In this document: one piece after another, positions 7,631 through 14,357 of the stretch
How the letters are laid out: each line of letters begins with the position of its first letter
How positions within the stretch are numbered: position 1 is the stretch's first letter
Origin: Firmicutes bacterium UBA1065
GTDB taxonomy: Bacteria > Bacillota > Clostridia > Tissierellales > Sedimentibacteraceae
DNA length: 17,339 nt
Assembly: GCA_002316225.1 (NCBI GenBank)
Contig: DCDC01000012.1
Location: 1 to 17,339, forward strand
Direction: 5' to 3'
The notes under the pieces: model-generated
Databases searched by the model: none
What the model was told of the DNA's origin: nothing
Seen by the model: only the letters and a program-made list of their open reading frames with translations
Position numbers and translations under genes: made by a program

Positions 7631-8251
7631 TTAAAGGCGTGTGTCCCCATACCGATACAATCCGTTTTTGATTATATATTGCTCAACACATTCAGGTATC
7701 AGGTATTTTGCCGATACTCCCGTCCTGAATCTTTCCCTTATATCCGTGGAAGATATTTGAAGCATTGGGACCTTCAATATTTCAATATTCCCGCCGTATG
7801 CTTCCATGATGCCCTTTATTTTTATACCGACTTCTTCAAGGCTGATACCCGGCCTTGTAGCTGCAATAAACCTGCAAAGCTTCAGAACTTCCCCTGGCTC
7901 ATGCCAATTTGGAAGATCTATTACGGCATCGGTCCCGGTTATGAAATAAAATTCCGTATTTTTATATATTTTATGTAATTCGGTCAAGGTATTCAAGGTA
8001 TAGCTTTTGCCGGAGCTTTTAATTTCAATGTCCGAAACACTGAACCTGTCATTGGACAAGACAGCCATGGTCACCATCATCAACCTGTGACAGGCATCAG
8101 CCCTCAGCCCTTCCTTGTGAGGGGGATCCCCTGTAGGAACAAATATTATTTCGTCCAGTTCATATATGTTCAGCACTTCATTTGCCACGGCTAAATGGCC
8201 TATGTGGATAGGGTCGAAAGAGCCCCCCATTATTCCGACTTTTCTTTTCAT
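7631..8251 (-). CDS. nadD: Nicotinate-nucleotide adenylyltransferase NadD
   Basis: A 206-residue cytosolic enzyme that joins ATP and nicotinate mononucleotide into deamido-NAD, a required step of NAD synthesis. The nucleotidyltransferase signature GGSFDPIHIGH is at 9-19, with FVPTGDPPHK at 37-46, an acidic site in FITGTDAV, and ISSTDIR (166-172) near the C-terminus. The length is normal. Its ATG overlaps the stop of the upstream PTS gene as ATGA (8251-8248), so its translation is probably coupled to that of the sugar permease. That is unusual: in most Firmicutes nadD follows obgE or yhbY. Confidence 0.96.
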   Translation of the reverse strand: MKRKVGIMGGSFDPIHIGHLAVANEVLNIYELDEIIFVPTGDPPHKEGLRADACHRLMMVTMAVLSNDRFSVSDIEIKSSGKSYTLNTLTELHKIYKNTEFYFITGTDAVIDLPNWHEPGEVLKLCRFIAATRPGISLEEVGIKIKGIMEAYGGNIEILKVPMLQISSTDIRERFRTGVSAKYLIPECVEQYIIKNGLYRYGDTRL

Positions 8252-9681
8252 CTTTCTCCTCTTTTTCTCATAAAAGTAAGACAGGCTGCAAATATAATCG
8301 TAATTATAGTAAATATGTTTTCATAAGGCCTTATATCGTTAAACAAGAGCTTACTCATTGACATGCCCAAAATTCCGGAAAACATGTATGGAAAATATGT
8401 ATGTAGCTTACTTTGTTTAACATTTTTTATTCTTTGAAGCATAAATTCCTTGCCTTTAAAATACCCGTTCATAAAACCCGCGTAAGAAATAAAGAGTATT
8501 AAGGCTGCAAGAAGTATCACGGGTATGAAGGCGGGATAAAAACCATTATCCAAACAGAGCATCACGGACATTGATATAAACAAGGGGGCCAGGATCACCT
8601 GGGTGAAAGAATCTCCCAGCCCTGCAGATATGCCCATCATGCCCTTTTTTATGTAGGAAATGTCTTCGAAGCTTTCATCCTTTATTCTTCTATCTTCTTC
8701 CAAAGCTATGATATATCCCAGGATAGGGGTCCCCATATTTGGCTCCGTATTGAAAAACTCCGTATGCCTGTGTATGGCCTCAGATATTTGGTATTTATTG
8801 TCATATAATTTTTTAAAGATGTTTTTCATGCTGTGGGCAAAGGCTAAACCCATCAGCCTGTCATAGCTGTAGCATGAGTGAGAATAATTCATCCATATAA
8901 ACCATGAATAGACCAGGTCTTTTTTCTTTATTGGGCCTTTAAAAATATTTTTTGCAAAATCAACTTTCTTATCGACAGTAAACAAAAGGGTCAGGATTAT
9001 CAAAACAAATAGGATGTAAGCCCTTATACCCAAGAGTTCTCCTGCTAAAAAAGTCGCTCCAAAGATTATAAAATTATATTTATTCTTTATTTTATACAAT
9101 ATATTGAAGGCTGAAAGTATAACCAATATTAATCCGATATAATAAAGAGCCCCGATATTCTTGAAATTTACTGCATCATTCAATAAAAACATCAATGATA
9201 ACGCCGCCGTAAACACTAAGGTGCTCATGACAAAAAGCAAAAGCTGGGGCAGAAGCCCGTCGTATACACTTATGTCGGGAGCCTTATTCTCTTTGTATTT
9301 TCTTTCGTAAATATGTACGAAAATATTATTTATTTTCAACCTGTATTTCCAGATTAATATGCCTAAAAAACCAAAGGGATAGGCAAGAGCTGAAGCTTCA
9401 AGAGGGTCCAGATCATATAATATGGAAACCATAGCCGCCACAATGGCTGTCAGGCACTGGTCCCCTTTAAAGGAACCTCCCGTCGATACAAAATCAATAT
9501 ATATAATATTGACAAGGGCACCTGCCATCATACCTTTCTGCGGGTCCTTGAGAATTAAACCTGCAATCATTCCGGCCATTACAGGCCTGTAGATGGTATA
9601 ATAACCAATTCCCAAGGAGAGGGATGTACTGCTTGCCCAAAAATAAAAAATGCTAAGTAGAAAATAATCGGAGTAAGTCAT
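8248..9681 (-). CDS. Fused mannose-family PTS permease, EIIC-EIID
   Basis: A 477-residue polytopic membrane protein of the mannose/fructose/sorbose PTS family. Residues 1 to about 240 are a IIC domain with several membrane helices; RPVMAGMIAGLILKDPQKG (32-50) matches the conserved first re-entrant region, and the usual GA-x-PPD segment is replaced by GGSFKGD (68-74). Residues about 250-477 are a IID domain, shown by YDRLMGLAFAHSM, RHTEFFNTEPNMGTPILG (305-322), ALEED and GLGDSFTQVILAP. In most systems IIC and IID are separate genes; here one uninterrupted frame carries both. The gene starts one base after the IIB stop and ends overlapping nadD. The substrate is unknown. A sequencing-made fusion cannot be excluded from one read, but the linker is in a clean frame. 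Confidence 0.9.
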   Translation of the reverse strand: MTYSDYFLLSIFYFWASSTSLSLGIGYYTIYRPVMAGMIAGLILKDPQKGMMAGALVNIIYIDFVSTGGSFKGDQCLTAIVAAMVSILYDLDPLEASALAYPFGFLGILIWKYRLKINNIFVHIYERKYKENKAPDISVYDGLLPQLLLFVMSTLVFTAALSLMFLLNDAVNFKNIGALYYIGLILVILSAFNILYKIKNKYNFIIFGATFLAGELLGIRAYILFVLIILTLLFTVDKKVDFAKNIFKGPIKKKDLVYSWFIWMNYSHSCYSYDRLMGLAFAHSMKNIFKKLYDNKYQISEAIHRHTEFFNTEPNMGTPILGYIIALEEDRRIKDESFEDISYIKKGMMGISAGLGDSFTQVILAPLFISMSVMLCLDNGFYPAFIPVILLAALILFISYAGFMNGYFKGKEFMLQRIKNVKQSKLHTYFPYMFSGILGMSMSKLLFNDIRPYENIFTIITIIFAACLTFMRKRGER

Positions 9682-9682
9682 G

Positions 9683-10144
9683 TTAATTACCTTTTATGAC
9701 AATGGCCTTGTCTTTTGGAAGAATCCTTACTTCAACAACAATGTTTTCATTTGCTATATCCTTTAATATTTTAAGTTCATCATCACTTAAGTGAATTGAG
9801 TTGTAATATCTTTTTCTTCCCTGGCCGGCTCCCAGGCCGCCTATATTTATGCTGCTTATTCTAACTTTTTTTATTAATCTGTTTAACCCTTCTATACTCT
9901 TCAGAAGAACAAGAATTTTATCATCCCTGTCATCCTTTAAGAATTCTGCGGTTTCATCTATGGTCTTTGCATGCACCCTGACACCTTCAGGTCCTGAGCT
10001 TTCTATAAGGGACCTCATGAATTCATCATTTGCATATTCATCATCTGCAATGACTGCTACCTTTGCCTGAAGATAGGGTATCCATGATACTACCACCTGG
10101 CCGTGCAACAACCTGTCGTCAACTCTTATGAATACATCGTTCAT
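9683..10144 (-). CDS. Mannose-family PTS EIIB
   Basis: A 153-residue cytosolic IIB protein that takes phosphate from IIA and gives it to the incoming sugar. The signature RVDDRLLHGQVVVSW begins at residue 7, and H14 is the phosphorylated histidine. The later segments VLLKSIEGLNRLI and NIGGLGAGQGRKRYY fit the family. The length is near the usual 155-165. GAGG with a six-base spacer precedes the ATG. It lies eight bases after IIA and one base before the IIC-IID gene, so the three form one transport unit. Confidence 0.95.
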   Translation of the reverse strand: MNDVFIRVDDRLLHGQVVVSWIPYLQAKVAVIADDEYANDEFMRSLIESSGPEGVRVHAKTIDETAEFLKDDRDDKILVLLKSIEGLNRLIKKVRISSINIGGLGAGQGRKRYYNSIHLSDDELKILKDIANENIVVEVRILPKDKAIVIKGN

Positions 10145-10152
10145 CTTCTACC

Positions 10153-10551
10153 TCAGTCTGTTAAAAACTTTTCATTTACAAACACTATGCTCTTTTTCCC
10201 GTTTTTTATTATTTTTTCCGCAATCTCCTTTAAACTGTAGGTATCGCGGCTGATGGCAATATCTATGAACAAGGGGAAATTAATACCGGTAATATGATAA
10301 AAATTCCTGTTTTTCATTGCCCGGTTTACAGCATTATAGGGACTTCCTCCATACATATCGGTAAATACGATAAGCTCATCGTCGGATAAATTTTCTATGA
10401 TTCTTTCAACTTTAGCCAATAAGGTTTCAAAGCTTTCACCCTGATAAAATGATATGCTCTCGGCATTTTCCACCTTACCTATTATAAGCTCGGAACTTTT
10501 CAATAATTCTTTGCCTAAGTCTCCATGGGTCACAAGCAATATATTTATCAT
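10153..10551 (-). CDS. Mannose-family PTS EIIA
   Basis: A 132-residue IIA protein that receives phosphate from HPr. H9 in LLVTHGDLGKELL is the expected phosphorylation site, and FTDMYGGSPYNAV (63-75) is the conserved loop shaping the active site. The protein is a single IIA domain, not fused to IIB as in E. coli ManX. GAGGAG is eight bases upstream of the ATG. It is the first of the PTS genes and lies 33 bases after the PHP phosphatase gene. Confidence 0.94.
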   Translation of the reverse strand: MINILLVTHGDLGKELLKSSELIIGKVENAESISFYQGESFETLLAKVERIIENLSDDELIVFTDMYGGSPYNAVNRAMKNRNFYHITGINFPLFIDIAISRDTYSLKEIAEKIIKNGKKSIVFVNEKFLTD

Positions 10552-10584
10552 ATTTTCATCTCCTCTTTAATAATGATAGCATAA

Positions 10585-11448
10585 TCATTCGTATTTTTCA
10601 TCATATTTTATTTTTTGCCTCTTCCACCCCTTACCGGTTAAATAAACTAAACTGTCAAAGCCCAAGTCATGTAACAACCTGTACATATCATTGAATTTAA
10701 AGGCAATTTTATCCGGAGTATGGGCATCGGAATTTACCACTAAGGGAATATTTCTTTCCTTAATCAATTTCAGTATCATGGTTGAAGGATACTGTTCCTT
10801 GTTGTTATTTCTTGCCATTCCTCCGGTGTTTATTTCAATTACGGAAGAAGTCTTCCTGATTGTATCCAGGCATCTTTTTACCGCTTCCACATACCAGGCC
10901 TCCCTTTCATCAAACAAAATATTGTCCTTGTTGTTTTTATTGAATAAATCCAAATGCCCGATTATGGGAGGCTGATACCTTTCTGCCATCTCTGAAACTG
11001 CTTCGTAATATGTTTCAACCGCTTTTCTTATATTCCCTCCAAAGCATTCATCTATACCTTTTAACAACTCTTCAACATTGTAATCAACTGTCCACCTGAC
11101 CCCATTCTTAAATGTTCCCAGGTAATGGACGGACCCTATGTAATAATCAAGCCTTTTCATTAAGGACAAAGAGAGGTCCGAAAAGCCCAAGCCGGGTATA
11201 TAGTCCAATTCCATGCCCAAAAATATCTCAATTTTATCCTTATATTTTTCTTTCAATCTCTTGACTTCCTCAATATATTCTTCTACCTTGTCCTTCTTAA
11301 TATTCCAATATGTGTCCTCATCAACAGGTCCGTGGGTTGAAATGCCCAAGGAATCAAAGCCCTTTTCAAGAGCTGAAAGAATCATTTCTTCAATGGTGTT
11401 GCTTCCGTCACAATAGAGGCTGTGAGTGTGCAAATTGCTTATATGCAT
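10585..11448 (-). CDS. PHP-domain phosphatase (HisJ/histidinol-phosphatase family)
   Basis: A 287-residue PHP-fold metal-dependent phosphoesterase. The metal-binding residues are visible in order: H7 and H9 in LHTHSLYCDG, H39 in GISTHG, E80 in GMELDY, H108 in GSVHYLG, H165 in GHLDL, and D241 with H243 in NSDAHTPD. The sequence resembles HisJ-type histidinol-phosphatases, but it is somewhat longer, no his genes are near, and it opens an operon with sugar PTS genes. It may therefore act on a sugar phosphate or another small phosphate ester. GGAGG is six bases before the ATG. Family secure, substrate not. Confidence 0.88.
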   Translation of the reverse strand: MHISNLHTHSLYCDGSNTIEEMILSALEKGFDSLGISTHGPVDEDTYWNIKKDKVEEYIEEVKRLKEKYKDKIEIFLGMELDYIPGLGFSDLSLSLMKRLDYYIGSVHYLGTFKNGVRWTVDYNVEELLKGIDECFGGNIRKAVETYYEAVSEMAERYQPPIIGHLDLFNKNNKDNILFDEREAWYVEAVKRCLDTIRKTSSVIEINTGGMARNNNKEQYPSTMILKLIKERNIPLVVNSDAHTPDKIAFKFNDMYRLLHDLGFDSLVYLTGKGWKRQKIKYDEKYE

Positions 11449-11475
11449 TAATTACCTCCTGTACCTTTATCCAAC

Positions 11476-11504
11476 ATTTTATATGAATTCTATAAATTAG
11501 TAAA
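11476..11504 (-). promoter_or_regulatory. Promoter of the PHP-PTS-nadD-yqeK-rsfS-ridA operon
   Basis: On the minus strand TTTACT (11499-11504, 4 of 6 to TTGACA) is separated by 17 bases from TAAAAT (11476-11481, 5 of 6 to TATAAT), 27 bases upstream of the PHP gene. The region is AT-rich throughout, so chance matches are possible. No catabolite-response palindrome is evident. Confidence 0.4.
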
Positions 11505-11524
11505 GAATCTTTATTTTTTAATTC

Positions 11525-11551
11525 ACTAATATTTAATTCAAACGTATATTA
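11525..11551 (+). promoter_or_regulatory. Possible sigma-K-type promoter of the Met/Pro-rich protein gene
   Basis: AC at 11525-11526 is followed after 16 bases by CGTATATTA (11543-11551), one mismatch from the sigma-K -10 form CATAnnnTA with the expected spacing. The match is short and lies in AT-rich sequence, so this is tentative. It would put the gene under mother-cell control next to sigK. Confidence 0.3.
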
Positions 11552-11583
11552 ATATAGGGAAAATCAATTATATGGAGGATAGC

Positions 11584-12294
11584 ATGAATAATTATAGAAA
11601 TAATATGCCGCACTATGATTCTTTGCCTCACAATTATAATCCCATGGGGATGAGCCAGCAAAAATATTCAAATGATAAGAAATTGCGTTTTACCAACTCA
11701 AGTCCCACAATGCCCCAGATGCCGGGAAACATGTACCAGACCCCCTTTATACCTGATACTGATATGCCCTTTGAATTAGACGGAGATATGCCTGCCCTTC
11801 CACAAATGCCTGAAATGCCCGATTTGACACAACCAGGATCTATGCCCGGTATGCCCGATTTGACACAACCCGGTGCTATGCCCGGAATGCCCGGTTTAAT
11901 ACCCCCGTGGATGCTGCCTGAAATGCAGCCCGGAATGCCTATGATGCCCGGTATGCCCCAAACCCAAATGCCAATGATGCCGGGTATGCCCCAAACCCAA
12001 ATGCCAATGATGCCGGGTATGCCTCAAACCCAAATGCCAATGATGCCAGGTATGCCTGAAATGCCTCAAACCCAAATGCCCATCACACCGGGAATGCCTC
12101 CCCAAATGCCGGGTATGCCGCCTGCTGATGGCAATATCTACCCCACGATGCCGGAAATGATGCAACCGGGTATGATGCCCCGCATTAACTGCGAGCAATT
12201 GAGAGAACTCATGAGAAGAATGAACTGCCCCGTGAACGGAACTCCTGCCCAGCCTGAAAACGGAACTGCTTCTCCCATGGAAGAGGATATGTAA
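11584..12294 (+). CDS. Met/Pro-rich tandem-repeat protein of unknown function
   Basis: A 236-residue protein I do not recognise. I start it at ATG 11584, because GGAGG (11574-11578) is five bases before it; the upstream ATG at 11572 overlaps that site. About one residue in five is methionine and proline is similarly frequent. Two copies of a 12-residue MPDLTQPG-type unit (codons at 11815-11886) are followed by 11-residue MPMMPGMPQTQ units (11935-12105). The N-terminus is polar (N, Y, H) and the C-terminus carries NCEQLRELMRRMNC, a short helix bounded by two cysteines, then an acidic end. There is no signal peptide or membrane segment. It ends with two stop codons and a strong terminator. The position before sigK and the low complexity suggest a spore-coat type protein; metal binding through Met is an alternative. 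Confidence 0.75.
   Translation: MNNYRNNMPHYDSLPHNYNPMGMSQQKYSNDKKLRFTNSSPTMPQMPGNMYQTPFIPDTDMPFELDGDMPALPQMPEMPDLTQPGSMPGMPDLTQPGAMPGMPGLIPPWMLPEMQPGMPMMPGMPQTQMPMMPGMPQTQMPMMPGMPQTQMPMMPGMPEMPQTQMPITPGMPPQMPGMPPADGNIYPTMPEMMQPGMMPRINCEQLRELMRRMNCPVNGTPAQPENGTASPMEEDM
11815..11886 (+). repeat. Two 36-bp tandem repeats within the Met/Pro-rich gene
   Basis: Units at 11815-11850 and 11851-11886 both encode MPDLTQPG followed by S or A and MPG. They differ at only a few positions, mostly synonymous. They precede a second, different tandem array in the same gene. Confidence 0.9.
11935..12105 (+). repeat. 33-bp tandem repeat array within the Met/Pro-rich gene
   Basis: Near-identical 33-bp units lie at 11935-11967, 11968-12000 and 12001-12033, each encoding MPMMPGMPQTQ. 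The fourth unit (12034-12075) is 42 bp long through an added 9 bp (codons for E-M-P), and a fifth at 12076-12105 is degenerate. The whole number of codons keeps the frame open. The identity of the central units suggests recent expansion, so copy number may vary between strains. Confidence 0.92.
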
Positions 12295-12304
12295 TAAAGA
12301 CAAA

Positions 12305-12350
12305 TGTAATATTTAATGGCAGAAATGCTGTTAAATATTACACTTTTTTA
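12305..12350 (+). terminator. Rho-independent terminator after the Met/Pro-rich gene
   Basis: A perfect 12-bp stem TGTAATATTTAA (12305-12316) / TTAAATATTACA (12331-12342), with a small inner CAG/CTG hairpin, is followed by C and six T (12344-12349), then another T-run. It separates the repeat-protein transcript from sigK. Confidence 0.85.
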
Positions 12351-12388
12351 AATTTTTTTGGGGTACATACAGTTTTTTTATTATCCTG

Positions 12389-12397
12389 CATATAATA
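12389..12397 (+). promoter_or_regulatory. sigK promoter -10 (sigma-E/sigma-K type)
   Basis: CATATAATA fits the sigma-K -10 CATAnnnTA exactly, and its first eight bases match the sigma-E -10 CATACAAT at seven positions. In B. subtilis sigK is first read by sigma-E with SpoIIID and then by sigma-K itself, so a box serving both is expected. A matching -35 is less clear. It lies 22 bases before the proposed TTG start. Confidence 0.5.
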
Positions 12398-12419
12398 TAT
12401 AATTCCGGGGGTGTTTTTT

Positions 12420-13121
12420 TTGGTTGAAGATTTATTGCAATTAATATTGCCATTAGCAATATTTATTTTTGGTTACATAACTAACGGATGTTCTTTCCCG
12501 CAGCCTTTAAGCAAGGAAGAAGAAGCCATGCTCATTGAAAAATCCAAGGCAGGCGATATAGAAGCAAGAAATATTTTAATCGAAAGAAATCTCCGCCTTG
12601 TGGCCCATGTAATAAAAAAATACAAGTCTGTGGGAATTGATCAGGAAGACCTGATTTCCATAGGGACAATAGGCCTGATTAAAGCTGTTTCAACCTTTGA
12701 TGAAAAAAAAGGCATAAGGCTTGCAACTTATGCAGCCAAATGCATTGACAACGAAGTTCTGATGACCATTAGAAGCGAAAAGAAACTTAAAAAGGAAGTA
12801 TCTCTTCAGGGCCCTTTGGGAACAGACAAGGAAGGCAACAATATTTACCTCATTGACATAATAAAATATGAGGGTGAAGAAATAGTAGGCAGGCTAGACA
12901 AGGAAGAAAAAATAAAAGTCTTGGACGAAATTCTGGATAAGACCCTTCAAAAAAGGGAGAAATTCATCATTGAAATGCGCTACGGAATAAGAAACAAGGA
13001 GCATAAAACCCAGAGGGAAATAGCAAAACTATTGGGTATATCAAGGTCCTATGTTTCAAGAATAGAAAAAAAGGCGCTGAAAAAACTTCATGACGCCTTA
13101 ATATCCAATGTTGGAAACTGA
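12420..13121 (+). CDS. sigK: Sporulation sigma factor, pro-sigma-K
   Basis: A 233-residue sigma-70 family factor of the late mother cell, directing spore coat and cortex maturation genes. I start it at TTG 12420, because GGGGGTG (12407-12413) lies six bases before it; the GTG at 12411 is inside that site. A hydrophobic pro-sequence (about 1-24) leads into SFPQPLS, the same junction as in B. subtilis pro-sigma-K, so membrane-dependent processing by a SpoIVFB-type protease is expected. Region 2 shows RNLRLVAHVIKKY (56-68) and LISIGTIGLIKAV (78-90). Region 4 has its helix-turn-helix at about 197-220 (TQREIAKLLGISRSYVSRIE). The gene is one piece, with no skin-type insertion. Its stop is two bases from the stop of the converging U32 gene. 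Confidence 0.95.
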   Translation: MVEDLLQLILPLAIFIFGYITNGCSFPQPLSKEEEAMLIEKSKAGDIEARNILIERNLRLVAHVIKKYKSVGIDQEDLISIGTIGLIKAVSTFDEKKGIRLATYAAKCIDNEVLMTIRSEKKLKKEVSLQGPLGTDKEGNNIYLIDIIKYEGEEIVGRLDKEEKIKVLDEILDKTLQKREKFIIEMRYGIRNKEHKTQREIAKLLGISRSYVSRIEKKALKKLHDALISNVGN

Positions 13122-13123
13122 TT

Positions 13124-14347
13124 TTATTCTTCTACTTTCTTTCTTAATATGAAATAGGGCTCTGCATGTTCTGTCATATGCAGCTTTACAATTTGCTGGG
13201 GATGTGGTGCAGAGTCTATTTTATTGTTTTCTTCGTCCCTTAGGTCCTTGGCGATTAATTCAAAGTGTCTTCCCCTGGGCCCGAAGCATTCCAATACATC
13301 CCCTTCCGAAAACTTGTTTCTCTGCTCCACTGTGGCGATCTTAGATTCGGCATCATAGGACCTGATTATTCCAACCACATCATAGGGCCTGATGTAGGAT
13401 GAAGAGGTATAGGTTTGTCCCCCCCGGTAGGGGTTGCCGAAGTAAAAGCCATAGGAAAAATCCCTGTGGGATGTTTTTTCAAGCTCTTCTTTCCAGTAGG
13501 CGGTATTCCTTTGGTTTTCAGGAAGTTCAAGTTCATCTAAGGCATTTCTGTATGCCCGGACTGTCAGGGCGGTATAGTATTCGCTCTTGTTTCTCCCTTC
13601 GATTTTTAAAGCCTTGATGCCCAGGTCCTTAAACTTCTGCAGGTGTTCTATCATGCACATATCCTTGGAATTCATGATAAAGGTTCCCTCATCATTCTCT
13701 TCTATAGGATAATATTCTCCCGGTCTTTTTTCTTCCACAAGATAGTATTTCCACCTGCAGCACTGGGCACAATCACCCTTGTTTGAAAACCTGCCGGTCA
13801 TGAAGCTTGACAGAAGGCACCTGCCTGAATAGGATATGCACATGGCCCCATGGACAAAGGTTTCAAATTCCAAATCTTTAGGTGTATTCTTCACTATTGT
13901 TTCAATTTCCTCGAAAGTCAGCTCCCTGGCCAGGACAATCCTGTTAACTCCTTGTTTGTACCAGAAGTTCGCAGCATGGTAATTTGTAGTATTTGCCTGG
14001 GTGCTTAAATGAATCCGCATATCGGGAATCGTCTGCTTGACGATTTCTATAACTCCCGGATCGGCTACTATCAGGGCATCCGTCCCTATTTTCCACAAAT
14101 ACTTTAAATATTCCTCAATGCCCTTTAAATCATCGTTGTGGGGGACTATGTTTACGGTGACATGGGCTCTCCTTCCATGTTTGTGGCAATAATCCACTCC
14201 CTGCTCCAAATCTTTTCGGGAGAAGTTTCTGCCCCCTGCCCTCATTCCCAATGATTTGCCGGCAAAATATACTTCATCGGCCCCGTATTGGACGGCCATA
14301 ATTAATTTGTCCAGGTTCCCGGCCGGTGCTAATAATTTCGGTAACAT
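13124..14347 (-). CDS. trhP: Peptidase U32 family protein, probable tRNA hydroxylation protein TrhP
   Basis: A 407-residue U32-family protein. I start it at ATG 14347, because GAGGAG (14353-14358) is five bases upstream; the GTG at 14353 touches that site. The family signature ETFVHGAMCISYSGRCLLS lies at 162-180, and further cysteines in GDCAQCC (191-197) complete the set expected for an iron-sulfur cluster. The family was first named as proteases, but members next to yrrM in B. subtilis (YrrN, YrrO) and E. coli YegQ make 5-hydroxyuridine at tRNA position 34. It lies 10 bases after the O-methyltransferase that would act on that product, which supports the TrhP reading over the rRNA-acting RlhA. 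Only one U32 gene is present in place of the YrrN/YrrO pair. Confidence 0.85.
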   Translation of the reverse strand: MLPKLLAPAGNLDKLIMAVQYGADEVYFAGKSLGMRAGGRNFSRKDLEQGVDYCHKHGRRAHVTVNIVPHNDDLKGIEEYLKYLWKIGTDALIVADPGVIEIVKQTIPDMRIHLSTQANTTNYHAANFWYKQGVNRIVLARELTFEEIETIVKNTPKDLEFETFVHGAMCISYSGRCLLSSFMTGRFSNKGDCAQCCRWKYYLVEEKRPGEYYPIEENDEGTFIMNSKDMCMIEHLQKFKDLGIKALKIEGRNKSEYYTALTVRAYRNALDELELPENQRNTAYWKEELEKTSHRDFSYGFYFGNPYRGGQTYTSSSYIRPYDVVGIIRSYDAESKIATVEQRNKFSEGDVLECFGPRGRHFELIAKDLRDEENNKIDSAPHPQQIVKLHMTEHAEPYFILRKKVEE

Positions 14348-14357
14348 ATTCACTCCT

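Noticed and set aside
10572..10589. Small inverted repeat AATGAT/ATCATT between the PHP gene and IIA
   Set aside because: Only six base pairs in AT-rich sequence, without a T-run or promoter; too weak to call an operator or terminator.
11935..12105. CRISPR-like regular repeats
   Set aside because: The units are contiguous, without unique spacers, and lie in frame inside a coding region.
11896..12303. A 135-codon minus-strand frame rich in His and Arg, opposite the Met/Pro-rich gene
   Set aside because: It is the reverse reading of the Met-Pro repeats (CAT/GGC codons); it has no ribosome site and overlaps a better supported gene and its stop codons.
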